Source: Pseudoflavitalea sp. G-6-1-2 (GTDB taxonomy: Bacteria > Bacteroidota > Bacteroidia > Chitinophagales > Chitinophagaceae). Taken from it: a DNA stretch of 64,000 nucleotides. The translations under genes and the position numbers were made by a program. Location of the stretch: contig NZ_JABBGB010000002.1 of NCBI RefSeq assembly GCF_012927185.1, positions 1,612,001 to 1,676,000 of the forward strand, written 5' to 3'. A model generated the notes under the pieces. That model worked only from the letters and a program-made list of their open reading frames with translations. It made no database searches and had not been told where the DNA came from. Numbering within the stretch: the first letter of the stretch is position 1; each line of letters starts with the position of its first letter. Shown in pieces: positions 48,732 through 57,906 of this stretch.

Positions 48732-49703
48732 TTATTCAGGTATTTTAAACCCGGCTTCTTTGGCGAAATTCCTCATGATGCCAAACTTTTTCAGTACAAG
48801 GGTTTCATTGGCATGAAGCGCGGCAAATTCTTCATTAGTGTAGCAAAATACGGCTGTTAGATATCCTCTGATATCATCTGTTTGCATGAGCGTATTATTC
48901 ACCAGCATTCCGTAAACACTGATCTGGGGATAGAACAGAAATCCCAGGTCCTGCGGAGGAGGTTCCCAGCCGGGCGGCATAAATAACATGAAAGGCCATC
49001 CGATATATATATCCAGATCATTTGGAAGCATGTCTTTTGTGGCTTCTCTTGAAATGCTGAGAAATTCTTTCAGTACGCGGGTGGCCATCAGGTCGTTGAT
49101 CCTTTTTTCTCCTATGCCTGCGAGGATGCTGGCTGCATATATTTTTCTTTCGGCCGTACTCATTACTTCCACATCTTTTGCCACTACCCCAAGTGAATTG
49201 AAGCCCATGAGTGCCGTCCAGCCTTGTGAGATCTGAACGTTGGTGTTCAAATAAGCAGAGAATGAATCAAGAAAAAGGATAGCGGGAAAGAGGCGAACCG
49301 GCGGCAGTTTTGGGATCACTTCCGTTTTCAGCAGGTTCAGCAAAGCAGGTATCCCTTCGCGTGAGGTGAGCGGCATCGTGTTCAGATAACTGGTTCCCAA
49401 AGGAGTATAGGACAACGACAGTGTTATGTATTTATATCGTACAGGGTGCTCATTCTCCCTGCTGACCTTTTCCTTGTAGATCGTATCTGAACAATAGCCG
49501 GGAATACCGGTGCTTTTATAGAATTCGAAGATCGCATGATCAACGGGATCATTGGGATTATCTTCAACAACGAAATAATTTTTATCGAGGTTGCTGGGTT
49601 CGGGGGCTTTCTCCTTGCGGCAGCCCGTGGTGAACAACAGGCCTGTTATGAGTATGCACGCTGTTGTGTAAAGCGTGGTTATGCGGATATATTGCAGTTT
49701 CAT
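48732..49703 (-). CDS. SusD-linked lipoprotein of the HExxH-type family, apparently lacking the zinc motif
   Basis: 323 residues, lipoprotein signal ACILITGLLFTTGCRKEK. The order of blocks follows the SusCD-associated zinc metallohydrolase lipoproteins: NPNDPVDHAIFEFYKSTGIP near the start, a central segment leading to LKEFLSISR, then a late GYLTAVFCYTNEEFAAL in place of the usual GF-x-Y-x-S-x-x-DEDFAE. Where the family has HExxH this protein reads AASILAGIGEKRI. So the zinc site appears lost and the protein would act as a binding partner rather than a peptidase. The family call rests on block order only. The gene lies 34 bases after susD. Confidence 0.7.
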   Translation of the reverse strand: MKLQYIRITTLYTTACILITGLLFTTGCRKEKAPEPSNLDKNYFVVEDNPNDPVDHAIFEFYKSTGIPGYCSDTIYKEKVSRENEHPVRYKYITLSLSYTPLGTSYLNTMPLTSREGIPALLNLLKTEVIPKLPPVRLFPAILFLDSFSAYLNTNVQISQGWTALMGFNSLGVVAKDVEVMSTAERKIYAASILAGIGEKRINDLMATRVLKEFLSISREATKDMLPNDLDIYIGWPFMLFMPPGWEPPPQDLGFLFYPQISVYGMLVNNTLMQTDDIRGYLTAVFCYTNEEFAALHANETLVLKKFGIMRNFAKEAGFKIPE

Positions 49704-49737
49704 GATGATGTGTAATTGAGATGAAAGATGGAAGCTG

Positions 49738-51243
49738 TTAATGTTTTACCGGCCGATCGGGTCTTGGTTCATTGGTAAGCATTCCCTGATTGAACTCGAT
49801 CTCATCGTTGGCAATGGGAACGATATAAGCCGCTTTGTCCTGTTCATACGGGCCCAGTTCAAAATAGCCACTCTCTATATACCCGTTGGCTGTGTAGATC
49901 ACATTGCGATGCCTGATCGTTTTGCTGAAAGGGTATTTGCTGTTCACACCATAGCGGCGAAGATCGAACCAGCGATGAACTTCAAAGCAGAGTTCGAGCC
50001 TGCGTTCATTTCTGATCTCGTTGATAAGGGTTTCTCCCTGTGCGTTACTTACCGGTACTTCATCTGGTCTGAACCGGGTTTTTCTGAGGTACTGCAGTGT
50101 GTTGCGGGCTTCTTCAAAACGATCCAGTGCGGCCAGCGCTTCTGCTTTGTTCAGGTAGATTTCAGCATAACGGATCAAGTAACAATCAGAAACATCGTCG
50201 ATGGCGGAATACTCGGACTCTCTCTTTTTGAAAATTCTTATGTCGCCTCTGCTGTTAGTTTTAAAGAATACCTGCCTGCGCAGATCATTCTGTGAGTATG
50301 CCATCACCAGATCATCAGAAACCTTGTAAGAAGTAATGATCGGTATATCCATGCTTGATGCCATATATGCGCCAACCCGGTTTGAACCCATAGTAAATAT
50401 CACTTCAGGAGAATACTTTTTTATGAAGTCCTTGTCTGTGGGATGAACATTCAGGTTAGTGAGCTGATACTGTTGTTTGTTGATCACGAGGTCCGCGTAC
50501 TGAACTGCTTTTTGATAATCTTCCATGTAGAGATAGATCCTGGAGAGCAATCCCTGCGCACTCGCCTGGTTGGCGCGGATGGTGGACGATTCATTGGCTC
50601 CGGCCAGTTCTTTCTCTGCCTGCAGGAGATCAGCAACCATCAGCTCATATACCTCTTTGGTGCTGCTCCGTGCAGCAAACTGTTCTTTGATAGCTGCCTC
50701 TGTTTTAAGTGGCACACCAAAATCAGTGGCTGCAGTAGCAGGTTTGTATGGCTTTCCATAGATATTCACCAGCATGAAATAATAAAGTGCCCGCAGAAAA
50801 TGGGCTTCTCCCGAGATGCGGTTCAGTACATTTTCTGGTTGACCTTTCTCTTTAAGTGCTGTTACATTCAGCAGTATCGTATTAATGCGCGCGATCCTGC
50901 TGTACAAAAGGTTGAAATGGCGGTCAGTATTATCGAGCTGCCCTTCGCTGTTTAATCTTGGCTGTGCCTGCCAGCCATAAAATCCCGGAGCATAATACTG
51001 TTTAACAAGAGAGGAAGGGATGTTGAAATTAACATCATCGTCCATGGTATACAGCATGTCGGGCGTAGAAATATTATAGTGATCCAGGTAAGCGTCTCCT
51101 ACCAGTATCTCATCCAGATCGGATGTTGTTTCAATAAAGCTGTTATTCTGGGAATAGGTGGCCAGGAATTTTTTGCAGGAGAGGGTACTGATGCACAGTA
51201 TGCAAATCAAAGGTATCCATATCCTGTTGGTAGCTGAATGCAT
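49738..51243 (-). CDS. SusD/RagB-type surface nutrient-binding lipoprotein
   Basis: 501 residues from the ATG at 51243 (MHSATNRIWIPLICILCIST then LSCKKF); the longer frame reaches into susC and lacks a signal. Cys in LSCKK is the lipid anchor. Typical SusD blocks: GEAHFLRALYYFMLVNIYGK, VYELMVADLLQAEKELA, AQGLLSRIYLYMEDYQKAV, CYLIRYAEIYLNKAEALAAL and NERRLELCFEVHRWFDLRRY. It forms the lid of the SusC barrel and captures the ligand outside the cell. Together with the neighbouring metallohydrolase-type lipoprotein this suggests a peptide or protein ligand rather than a glycan, since no glycosidase is encoded nearby. Confidence 0.95.
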   Translation of the reverse strand: MHSATNRIWIPLICILCISTLSCKKFLATYSQNNSFIETTSDLDEILVGDAYLDHYNISTPDMLYTMDDDVNFNIPSSLVKQYYAPGFYGWQAQPRLNSEGQLDNTDRHFNLLYSRIARINTILLNVTALKEKGQPENVLNRISGEAHFLRALYYFMLVNIYGKPYKPATAATDFGVPLKTEAAIKEQFAARSSTKEVYELMVADLLQAEKELAGANESSTIRANQASAQGLLSRIYLYMEDYQKAVQYADLVINKQQYQLTNLNVHPTDKDFIKKYSPEVIFTMGSNRVGAYMASSMDIPIITSYKVSDDLVMAYSQNDLRRQVFFKTNSRGDIRIFKKRESEYSAIDDVSDCYLIRYAEIYLNKAEALAALDRFEEARNTLQYLRKTRFRPDEVPVSNAQGETLINEIRNERRLELCFEVHRWFDLRRYGVNSKYPFSKTIRHRNVIYTANGYIESGYFELGPYEQDKAAYIVPIANDEIEFNQGMLTNEPRPDRPVKH

Positions 51244-51253
51244 AATGTTGATT

Positions 51254-54200
51254 TTAGAAACTGAGATTGAGGTTGATCGCATATACCGGTCTGATTGAAA
51301 GATTGATATTGTCAGCAAAGCCTGTTTGCGATGGGTCCTGTCCGCGGAGGGCTTTGTCTGCAAAAGTGGCCAGATTGGTGCCGGTAACCCGCACAGTAGC
51401 GCCTTTGATCCCTAATCGTCTGCACATCGCTTCAGCGAAATTGTAGCTCAGCGAAACATATTGAAGCTTGAGGTAATCGCCTTTTACTACACGCAGGTCC
51501 GAAAAATCATACATCTGATAGTAGTCTTTGGCAAAGGCAGTAGTTATATTATAGGGAGGGTTTAGCCACCAGGCGTAATCGTCGGCGTTGGATGCGCCCG
51601 GAGCACCCTGTATGGCGGGGATATTGGTGAATTTCTCATCTCCCGGATAACGCCATCTGTCAATGAATTCCTTTCGCAGGTTTTGTTGCGAGCCGGGCCG
51701 GAACGTGCCATATTTGCCGGATGCGATCTGCAGCAATCTGATCTTGTTGCCGATGCTGTAAGTGAGAGTCAGGTTGAGTGTCCAGTTTCCCCATACGAAA
51801 GAATTATTGATCCCTCCCTGCAAAACAGGTTCCCTTCTGCCAGACTCTACCATCATGATATTGTAGATCTCGTCTTTCGATATTTTATTATATTTCTCGC
51901 TCAACGCTGCTTTGTTGTCCACTTCTGCTCCATAGAATACAGGGTATCCATTATTCGGATCCAACGATTTGAAGCGATAGGAATAGAATGTGTTCACAGC
52001 TTTTCCATTGACGGGTACACTGCCACTGAGGAAATTTTCGTAAGTGAGCGATGCAGCATCTACCATTACGTTGCGGCTTCTCAGATTGTTGTTGATGAGT
52101 TTGTTGAATACCTGTCCCAGCTGAGGATCCAGCCGCCACATGAATCCCTTTCTGTTGCCTCCGCCCAGATTGTCGATAACCTTGAAATTAAGGCTCAGTT
52201 CCACTCCCTGATTTTCCAATGTTCCTCCATTCACCACGTACACATTTGCAGGTACCCCATTAACGGCAGAGACTCTCTTTTGCAGGAAGGCATTGGTGGT
52301 TTTGTTGTAGAAATAACCAAGGGATCCGTTGATCCTTCCTTTGAGGATAGAGAACTGCAGTGATCCATTGTAGTCGTGAGTTTTTTCCCAGGCAAGGTCA
52401 GGATTGGGAAATGATGTAATGGTAGAAGAGGGAGCATTGTAGTAAGGGTCGACAGGACCTTTCTGGAAAATGGTATAAGGCGTTTGTCCGGGCAGTATGT
52501 TCCCGCGGACGCCGAAAGAGAACAGCAGTGCTGCATTGTCGATCCAGAGTTGATTGCGCAGAAGGTCTTCATGAATATTCCATCTGCCAGACAATGCCCA
52601 GGTGGGCAGGAATTTTTCATTGCTTCTTGTACCAAATGAATTGGAGAACTCCTGGCTTGTATTGGCAGTGATCACATATCGTTCATTGAAAATATAGGTG
52701 GCGGTGAGATAAGGACGAACAGCGTTCTGCCTGGCATCCTGGATACCGGGTTTGCCCTGCCTCGACAACCAACCTGCATAGGCTGGATACTTGCTCAGGT
52801 CGATGGTTGCGAAACTAAGTCCCCGGTCGGGATAATATCCCCTGCTTTTAACTGTGTATGTATTGGCCTGGTTGGAAGATAGCTCTGCAGCAACTTCCAC
52901 CGAGAGCTGATGTTTGTGACGCAGATCGAGGAACCTGCTGAAATTGAGGCGGCCATTGATGAGATAGTTCTGCCTCCTCACATTCTCGGTACGAAGCTCG
53001 CCACCGAAAGGGATCTCATCCGAAATAGGTTGATACACACCATCCATGTAGGAGATCCTTCTTTGCTCAGTTACCCATTCGGTGTTGCCTGCAAACCAGA
53101 TATCGTGAGCGGAGTTGCCACCGGTATATGCCAGCTTGGTATTGAACTGGATCCCTTTGGCGATCTCGTAGCTGAGATCTACGCTGGCATTGTACTCGTT
53201 ATTTTCGACGGTTTCGCCGGTCTGATCCATTTCGTTCACAATGTTCATGGATTTGATATCCTTGAAATCATTCACAAACACATTGGAGTTGACGGTTGAG
53301 TAAAAGTAGAGTGAGCCATCCTGGTTGTAGAGTGGAATAGCCCTGCTGGTACCATAAGCATAGTTGAGCAGACCTACTTCCTGGGGTGTATATTTTCTTT
53401 TCTCCCTGCTCAGCTGAATGTTGAATTCTGCTTTGAATTTCCTGTAATTCATCTGCATGTTCAGCATGCCGGTGTAAAGATCACTTTTTTCTTTTTTGAT
53501 CACGCCCGGTTCGGTGCGGTATCCAACAGAGGCACGGTAGGAAGCGGAATTGGTTCCGCCTGATACACTGAGTGTGTGATTGGTGGCAAACACATCCTGC
53601 ATCGTATTGCCCAACCAGTCTGTATTTACAGCCTCTGCCCTGTTTACTCTTTGTTTGAATGTTTCAAAATCTATATTGCCGTTGTAATACTCCACAATAT
53701 CCTTTTCATAGGCTTCCATGGCGCCACCGCGCAGTGGCAGGTGTTTCTCAATCATTTCGCGTGATACGTCGATCCTGTCGCGGGAATCCATCATGAAAAT
53801 AGTTCTGTCCGTATATCTTGGTCTGCGGGTATAGGTTCCTGTTACATTGTAGTTTACGACGGGAGGGCCTGGCCTTCCTCTCTTGGTGGTGATCACAATA
53901 ACACCATTGGCTGCTCTTACACCATAGAGGGCTGCGGCAGTTGCATCTTTCAGTACATCGATCTGATCGATGTCGTAAGGATTTATTCCGGAGATGGCAT
54001 TGCCAAGCAGGTTTACAAAATCCGGATCGTTGATCCTTTCTGCCGGAATTGGAATGGGGTTGGTGCGAACAATTCCGTCTACTACCCACAGAGGTTCCCT
54101 GGAGCCGAGATAGGTAGCCGTTCCCCTGATGCGCAGTTTGGGTGCAGCACCCGCCTGTCCTGAGTTTTGCATGAAGGTGAGACCGGGAACCCGGCCTTCC

Positions 54201-55099
54201 AGCATCTTGTCCACTGTGTTCAAACCCGGTTGCAGAACAGAATCCATTTTCAGGGAGGTAACGGAACCTGTGAGGTATTTCTGTTTTATTTTCTGATAGC
54301 CATTGTACACTACTGCTTCTTCCATCAGTTCCATTTTTTTGGAAAGGGGAATGTAAAAGCAGTCATCGTTGATAGAAATGGTCTGGCCGGTGAGCAGGCC
54401 ATTTCTTATTGTGTTCAGCGCAGCATTGGTGCCCGACGAAACAGGTTTGTTTTGTGAAGACACCACCAGCATTGTGGTGGCCGAAGTGATTTTGATGCCA
54501 ATGCTGTTGAAGCCAACATAGGAAATGGTGAGAGTTTGACCAATCTCTGCGTTGATGGTGATCATTCCCTGTGCATCTGACACTCCTGAGTTTTTTGCGC
54601 CTTTTACCGAGATGGATGCGCCGGAAAGCGGATTGTAATCCTGATCGAGGATCCTGAGCCTGATCGGAATGAGCGCAGCCATGTCGCGGGCTCCGGATAT
54701 TTGAGGTGCTCCATCAAAAAGAAGTGCAAGTGAAGAAAGCGGAGAAACGATAATTGTTTTGCTTCTGATCACGTAAGTCAATCGCTGTGCTTTCAGGATC
54801 TCGTCGAGCACCTCGGTGAGTGGTTTGTCTTTCACATCGATTGTAACGGTCTGCGCTTCTTTGAGCGTTTGATGTGCGTACAAAAAAGAGAAACCTGTTT
54901 TTTGCTGCAGCAGGGTGAATACCTGTTTAAGCGGAGCATTTTTAACCGAGAGGTCCACGTTTTGGGAGATAGCCGCAGCCGAAACATTCATCAGGGCTAC
55001 GGTCAGGAAGAATACGGTTAGCTTCATAACTAACAGAGTTTTGGTTAACAGGCGGTTGCCCCCACGGGCAGGCCGGCCAAAAACAGCCATTTTTTGCAT
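51254..55099 (-). CDS. SusC/RagA-type TonB-linked importer with STN domain
   Basis: 1,281 residues. Signal peptide ending near NVSAAAISQN; STN domain (about 48-120, NAPLKQVFTLLQQKTGFSFL); carboxypeptidase-regulatory-like domain (about 148-225); plug with the SusC hallmarks EGRVPGLTFMQNSGQAGAAP and VLKDATAAALYGVRAANGVI; then the barrel, ending INLNLSF with terminal Phe. The STN domain is shared only by sigma-coupled SusC proteins and fits the fecR gene upstream. It imports the ligand captured by SusD, powered by TonB. Ten bases separate it from susD. The chain is a little longer than most SusC proteins because of the STN domain. Confidence 0.95.
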   Translation of the reverse strand: MQKMAVFGRPARGGNRLLTKTLLVMKLTVFFLTVALMNVSAAAISQNVDLSVKNAPLKQVFTLLQQKTGFSFLYAHQTLKEAQTVTIDVKDKPLTEVLDEILKAQRLTYVIRSKTIIVSPLSSLALLFDGAPQISGARDMAALIPIRLRILDQDYNPLSGASISVKGAKNSGVSDAQGMITINAEIGQTLTISYVGFNSIGIKITSATTMLVVSSQNKPVSSGTNAALNTIRNGLLTGQTISINDDCFYIPLSKKMELMEEAVVYNGYQKIKQKYLTGSVTSLKMDSVLQPGLNTVDKMLEGRVPGLTFMQNSGQAGAAPKLRIRGTATYLGSREPLWVVDGIVRTNPIPIPAERINDPDFVNLLGNAISGINPYDIDQIDVLKDATAAALYGVRAANGVIVITTKRGRPGPPVVNYNVTGTYTRRPRYTDRTIFMMDSRDRIDVSREMIEKHLPLRGGAMEAYEKDIVEYYNGNIDFETFKQRVNRAEAVNTDWLGNTMQDVFATNHTLSVSGGTNSASYRASVGYRTEPGVIKKEKSDLYTGMLNMQMNYRKFKAEFNIQLSREKRKYTPQEVGLLNYAYGTSRAIPLYNQDGSLYFYSTVNSNVFVNDFKDIKSMNIVNEMDQTGETVENNEYNASVDLSYEIAKGIQFNTKLAYTGGNSAHDIWFAGNTEWVTEQRRISYMDGVYQPISDEIPFGGELRTENVRRQNYLINGRLNFSRFLDLRHKHQLSVEVAAELSSNQANTYTVKSRGYYPDRGLSFATIDLSKYPAYAGWLSRQGKPGIQDARQNAVRPYLTATYIFNERYVITANTSQEFSNSFGTRSNEKFLPTWALSGRWNIHEDLLRNQLWIDNAALLFSFGVRGNILPGQTPYTIFQKGPVDPYYNAPSSTITSFPNPDLAWEKTHDYNGSLQFSILKGRINGSLGYFYNKTTNAFLQKRVSAVNGVPANVYVVNGGTLENQGVELSLNFKVIDNLGGGNRKGFMWRLDPQLGQVFNKLINNNLRSRNVMVDAASLTYENFLSGSVPVNGKAVNTFYSYRFKSLDPNNGYPVFYGAEVDNKAALSEKYNKISKDEIYNIMMVESGRREPVLQGGINNSFVWGNWTLNLTLTYSIGNKIRLLQIASGKYGTFRPGSQQNLRKEFIDRWRYPGDEKFTNIPAIQGAPGASNADDYAWWLNPPYNITTAFAKDYYQMYDFSDLRVVKGDYLKLQYVSLSYNFAEAMCRRLGIKGATVRVTGTNLATFADKALRGQDPSQTGFADNINLSIRPVYAINLNLSF

Positions 55100-55159
55100 A
55101 CTTTCGCGTAGTTTGGGTGATGTGATAACCAGTCTGAGACGACTATTTTATTTTCGTTA

Positions 55160-55210
55160 CCCAAGCTTTTTCGCCGGCAGTGTTGCAAGCACTTCCGGCT
55201 TTTTCTTGGG
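55160..55210 (+). terminator. Plus-strand hairpin with T-run upstream of susC (antisense-RNA candidate)
   Basis: GCCGG/CCGGC with AGTG/CACT (55173-55182/55190-55199) form a hairpin followed by five T on the plus strand (55200-55204). CCCAAG/CTTGGG (55160-55165/55205-55210) wrap it. The nearby genes are on the minus strand, so a terminator of this polarity fits a short transcript antisense to the susC start, or a leader structure of the susC mRNA. Confidence 0.45.
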
Positions 55211-55225
55211 CAAGCGTCTTTCTCC

Positions 55226-55246
55226 GGATCTGTTGGTTTCAGATCC
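55226..55246 (+). terminator. Second plus-strand hairpin in the fecR-susC spacer
   Basis: GGATCTG (55226-55232) pairs with CAGATCC (55240-55246) around TTGGTTT and is followed on the plus strand by TGCTTTTATTGTTTTT. It has the same polarity as the preceding hairpin. Confidence 0.4.
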
Positions 55247-55260
55247 TGCTTTTATTGTTT

Positions 55261-56457
55261 TTATTTTTGACTCAGTATTAATTTCCTGCCTTCAAGTTTT
55301 GTGCGGATCTCAAAATTGTTGAGGAACAACGTCAGGTCTGAAAGCTGTACACCTCTGTCCATTCTGCCTCCTATTTTTACAGCAGGCATTGGCCCTTCCA
55401 CCTGTACGTCGATATCGTACCATCGTTCTATCTGCCGGATGATTTCCTGAAAGCTCACCGATTCAAAATTGATGAAGCCATTTTTCCATGCCAGTACATG
55501 ATCTGTATTGGCGGTTCGGATGCTGATATCTTCTGCACTGGCAGTGATAACGGCTTGTTGTCCCGGACGAAGCATCACACCAGCAGCCTGGGTACGATTG
55601 TTATTTGCGTGGTTGCTCACTCTCACACTTCCCTCTATCAATGTTGTTTTGATCTTTCCTTCATTGGTGTAAGAGTTGATATTGAAACTGGTTCCCAGCA
55701 CCTGAACAACCGATCTTCCATCTACATCAACCATAAAAGGTCTGCTCTTGTCTTTTGCGATCTCCATATACACTTCACCACTGATCTTTATCTGACGTTG
55801 GTTCCCTGTAAATGCAGCGGGATAAGTGATGGAAGAAGCAGCATTGAGCCAGATCTTCGATCCATCGGGAAGCACCAGATTGTACTGACCTCCGTTGGGA
55901 GTGGTCATTGTATTCAACATTACTTTACTGGTAGCTTTGCCGTTTACCTCATACCGCACTTCACCATTGGGCAGCTTGGTTACAGATGCGTTGCCCTGTT
56001 GCGCAATGGCGCCATTGGCTGCACTGTCGAGTACAATCACAGTACCATCAGATAAGGTAAGGAGCGCTTTATTGGAGCCGGGTTGAATATTGTTATGATC
56101 GTCTTTATGTTCAGCAATACCAGACTGCTGGTGCTTATCGGTGAAGAAATAGAAATACGTGGCTCCGCCAAGCAATAGCAATACGGCTGCAGCCCATGCC
56201 CAGCGGCGATAGAGCGGAATACGGCGAACCGGCGTTTCTCTTTGTTGCAGGATGCGTTCAAAAATGAGATCGCGTAAAACGGGATCATCTGCAACATCGA
56301 AAGCATCGTCTTCAAGGGCTTCTGCCACTACTGCTTCCAGTTCCGATGTATGCTTTTTACTTTGTATGAGCGCAAAGAGTTGCTGCTGCTCTTCAGCAGT
56401 AATGGTTTGCGTGAGATACTTATCCAATAAGCGTGCGAATACGTCAGGTGATCCCAT
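55261..56457 (-). CDS. FecR-family anti-sigma factor
   Basis: 398 residues. Cytosolic N-terminus (about 1-80) with RLLDKYLTQTITAEEQQQLF; membrane helix RRWAWAAAVLLLLGGATYFY (about 84-104); periplasmic FecR domain (about 175-275) with GGQYNLVLPDGSKIWLNAAS, GEVYMEIAKDKSRPFMV and VQVLGTSFNINSY; C-terminal DUF4974 domain with VSFQEIIRQIERWYDIDVQV and LNNFEIRTKLEGRKLILSQ. It should bind the sigma factor at 56537 and sense the STN domain of the SusC protein at 51254. It lies 79 bases after the sigma gene. The spacer to susC carries two hairpins. Confidence 0.95.
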   Translation of the reverse strand: MGSPDVFARLLDKYLTQTITAEEQQQLFALIQSKKHTSELEAVVAEALEDDAFDVADDPVLRDLIFERILQQRETPVRRIPLYRRWAWAAAVLLLLGGATYFYFFTDKHQQSGIAEHKDDHNNIQPGSNKALLTLSDGTVIVLDSAANGAIAQQGNASVTKLPNGEVRYEVNGKATSKVMLNTMTTPNGGQYNLVLPDGSKIWLNAASSITYPAAFTGNQRQIKISGEVYMEIAKDKSRPFMVDVDGRSVVQVLGTSFNINSYTNEGKIKTTLIEGSVRVSNHANNNRTQAAGVMLRPGQQAVITASAEDISIRTANTDHVLAWKNGFINFESVSFQEIIRQIERWYDIDVQVEGPMPAVKIGGRMDRGVQLSDLTLFLNNFEIRTKLEGRKLILSQK

Positions 56458-56536
56458 AATAAGGTTTTAACGGGCGTTGAAAAGACCCCGGTAAGTACAT
56501 AAGACAGGTTACAAAAAGGAACAGGTGCAGTGAGTA

Positions 56537-57169
56537 CTATAAAAAATATTCAAGGATAGAGGACAGCAACCAGGTAGTGAGAAAAACATCGCCGGAATGC
56601 AGGCGAATATATTCCCTGATGGTATTGAGTGCGCGCACCATATGGCTTTTCACTGTAGCCGGTGCTATATTCAGTTGTTGTGCAATTTCAGTATAGGTTA
56701 ATCCCTGTTCCCTGCTAAGCTGGAATACAGCAGACTGCTGGGGAGGAAGGGTTGCCACCGCTTCGTCTATCATGGCAACGGCGTCTTTGTATTCCAGCAA
56801 ATAACCGGGAGTAAGAAAATCAGGAGAAGTAAGATCATCTGCCGGACCGGCAGCGAGCTGAAAGGCCCGGTTTTCAAGCGCATTGATAATGGTATTGCGG
56901 GCCAATGTTGCAAACCATGCATCGAAATGAGCAACGTCTTTGAGTTTGTGGCGCTTTTCCCATAAGCGTACGAACACCAGTTGTACGGCATCCTGTGCAA
57001 GTTGGGTTGACTTCAGGAAACTGAGCGCAACCCCGTAAACCCGCTTCCAGTATTGGTTGTATACCTGCCGATACATTTGTTCATCGCCTTCGAACAGGCG
57101 TTGCATAATTTCTTTTTCGCTATTTTTTTCGCAGGGCACCAATGATTGTAATTCATTTAATGTCCACAA
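56537..57169 (-). CDS. ECF sigma-70 factor
   Basis: 210 residues if begun at the TTG at 57169, 189 from the first ATG at 57106. The TTG start keeps an N-terminus (LNELQSL) like that of related factors, so the choice is open. Region 2 is YKQYW-like YNQYWKRVYGVALSFLKSTQ with AQDAVQLVFVRLWEKRHKL; region 4 is LPPQQSAVFQLSREQGLTYT then EIAQQLNIAPATVKSHMVRA. It heads the sigma-fecR-susCD unit. The C-terminus VFLTTWLLSSILEYFL is moderately hydrophobic, but shorter than the membrane segment of the second sigma at 48045. Confidence 0.93.
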   Translation of the reverse strand: MWTLNELQSLVPCEKNSEKEIMQRLFEGDEQMYRQVYNQYWKRVYGVALSFLKSTQLAQDAVQLVFVRLWEKRHKLKDVAHFDAWFATLARNTIINALENRAFQLAAGPADDLTSPDFLTPGYLLEYKDAVAMIDEAVATLPPQQSAVFQLSREQGLTYTEIAQQLNIAPATVKSHMVRALNTIREYIRLHSGDVFLTTWLLSSILEYFL

Positions 57170-57906
57170 ACTATAGCAAAAAAATCAGATGAGGCGCAAA
57201 AATATGACTACCCATTAGAGCTATTATTAATACTTCATATTCTTCGGCTTCAGGTTTCGACAGGTATTTTTCAGCAAACGAACCGGCAGGACCGGGTAAT
57301 TCCTTCTGTATTATTTTTTGCGAACAGTGTTGTTTTATTATATATTTTTTCATTAACTTTTCATAGCAAAACCATTAAACCAAACCGTGAGAACATTTCG
57401 ACTTTGCTTTTCATAGTTGACGCCATTTACAAAATCGCCTTTGTGATTTACGTCAGTTAGTTACTTTCTCTCTCTGGTTTTCTGGAATGCTTTAGGCACA
57501 CTACCCTGGAAAACGAATTGTTCACCTGTTTATCAGCCCATCTCAAAATTGAAGGTCTCTCCGCAAGTTTCATGATGTAGGATACATCTGCGGTATTCTG
57601 CATTTGACTTCAATCCAGGCAGGTCACACTCATTGTGTACCTAGGCCTGAACATCAGGATCAGGGGATCTTTAATACTCACTCTGGTTAAGATTTAATTA
57701 CTGGCAAGAGCACAGCTCAATGAAAGAGCTGCATCGCATTGTATATAATAATGCTGAGCAAGAAACCATTGTACAGCTGGGCAATCTATGCCCGGAAGAA
57801 AAAGATTTTGCTCAAAATGAAAACCGGGAAAATCAATACGAACATGCTAAAAAATTACACCAACCTTTTACATTTTAGTTTAAGATTTTCATTCATTGCT
57901 CAAGGG
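57170..57906. other. Gene-poor divergent spacer
   Basis: 737 bases between the sigma gene and the YD/DUF5977 gene. It holds a 60-codon minus-strand frame (57171-57353, start ATG, stop TAG one base before the sigma TTG) that I do not accept as a gene, and a hairpin CAGCTC/GAGCTG (57713-57718/57726-57731). I see no strong promoter match, tRNA or riboswitch. Confidence 0.5.

Noticed and set aside
57171-57353. 60-codon minus-strand frame upstream of the sigma gene as a gene in its own right
   Set aside because: No recognisable family, short, and placed in a leader region; recorded as a possible leader only.
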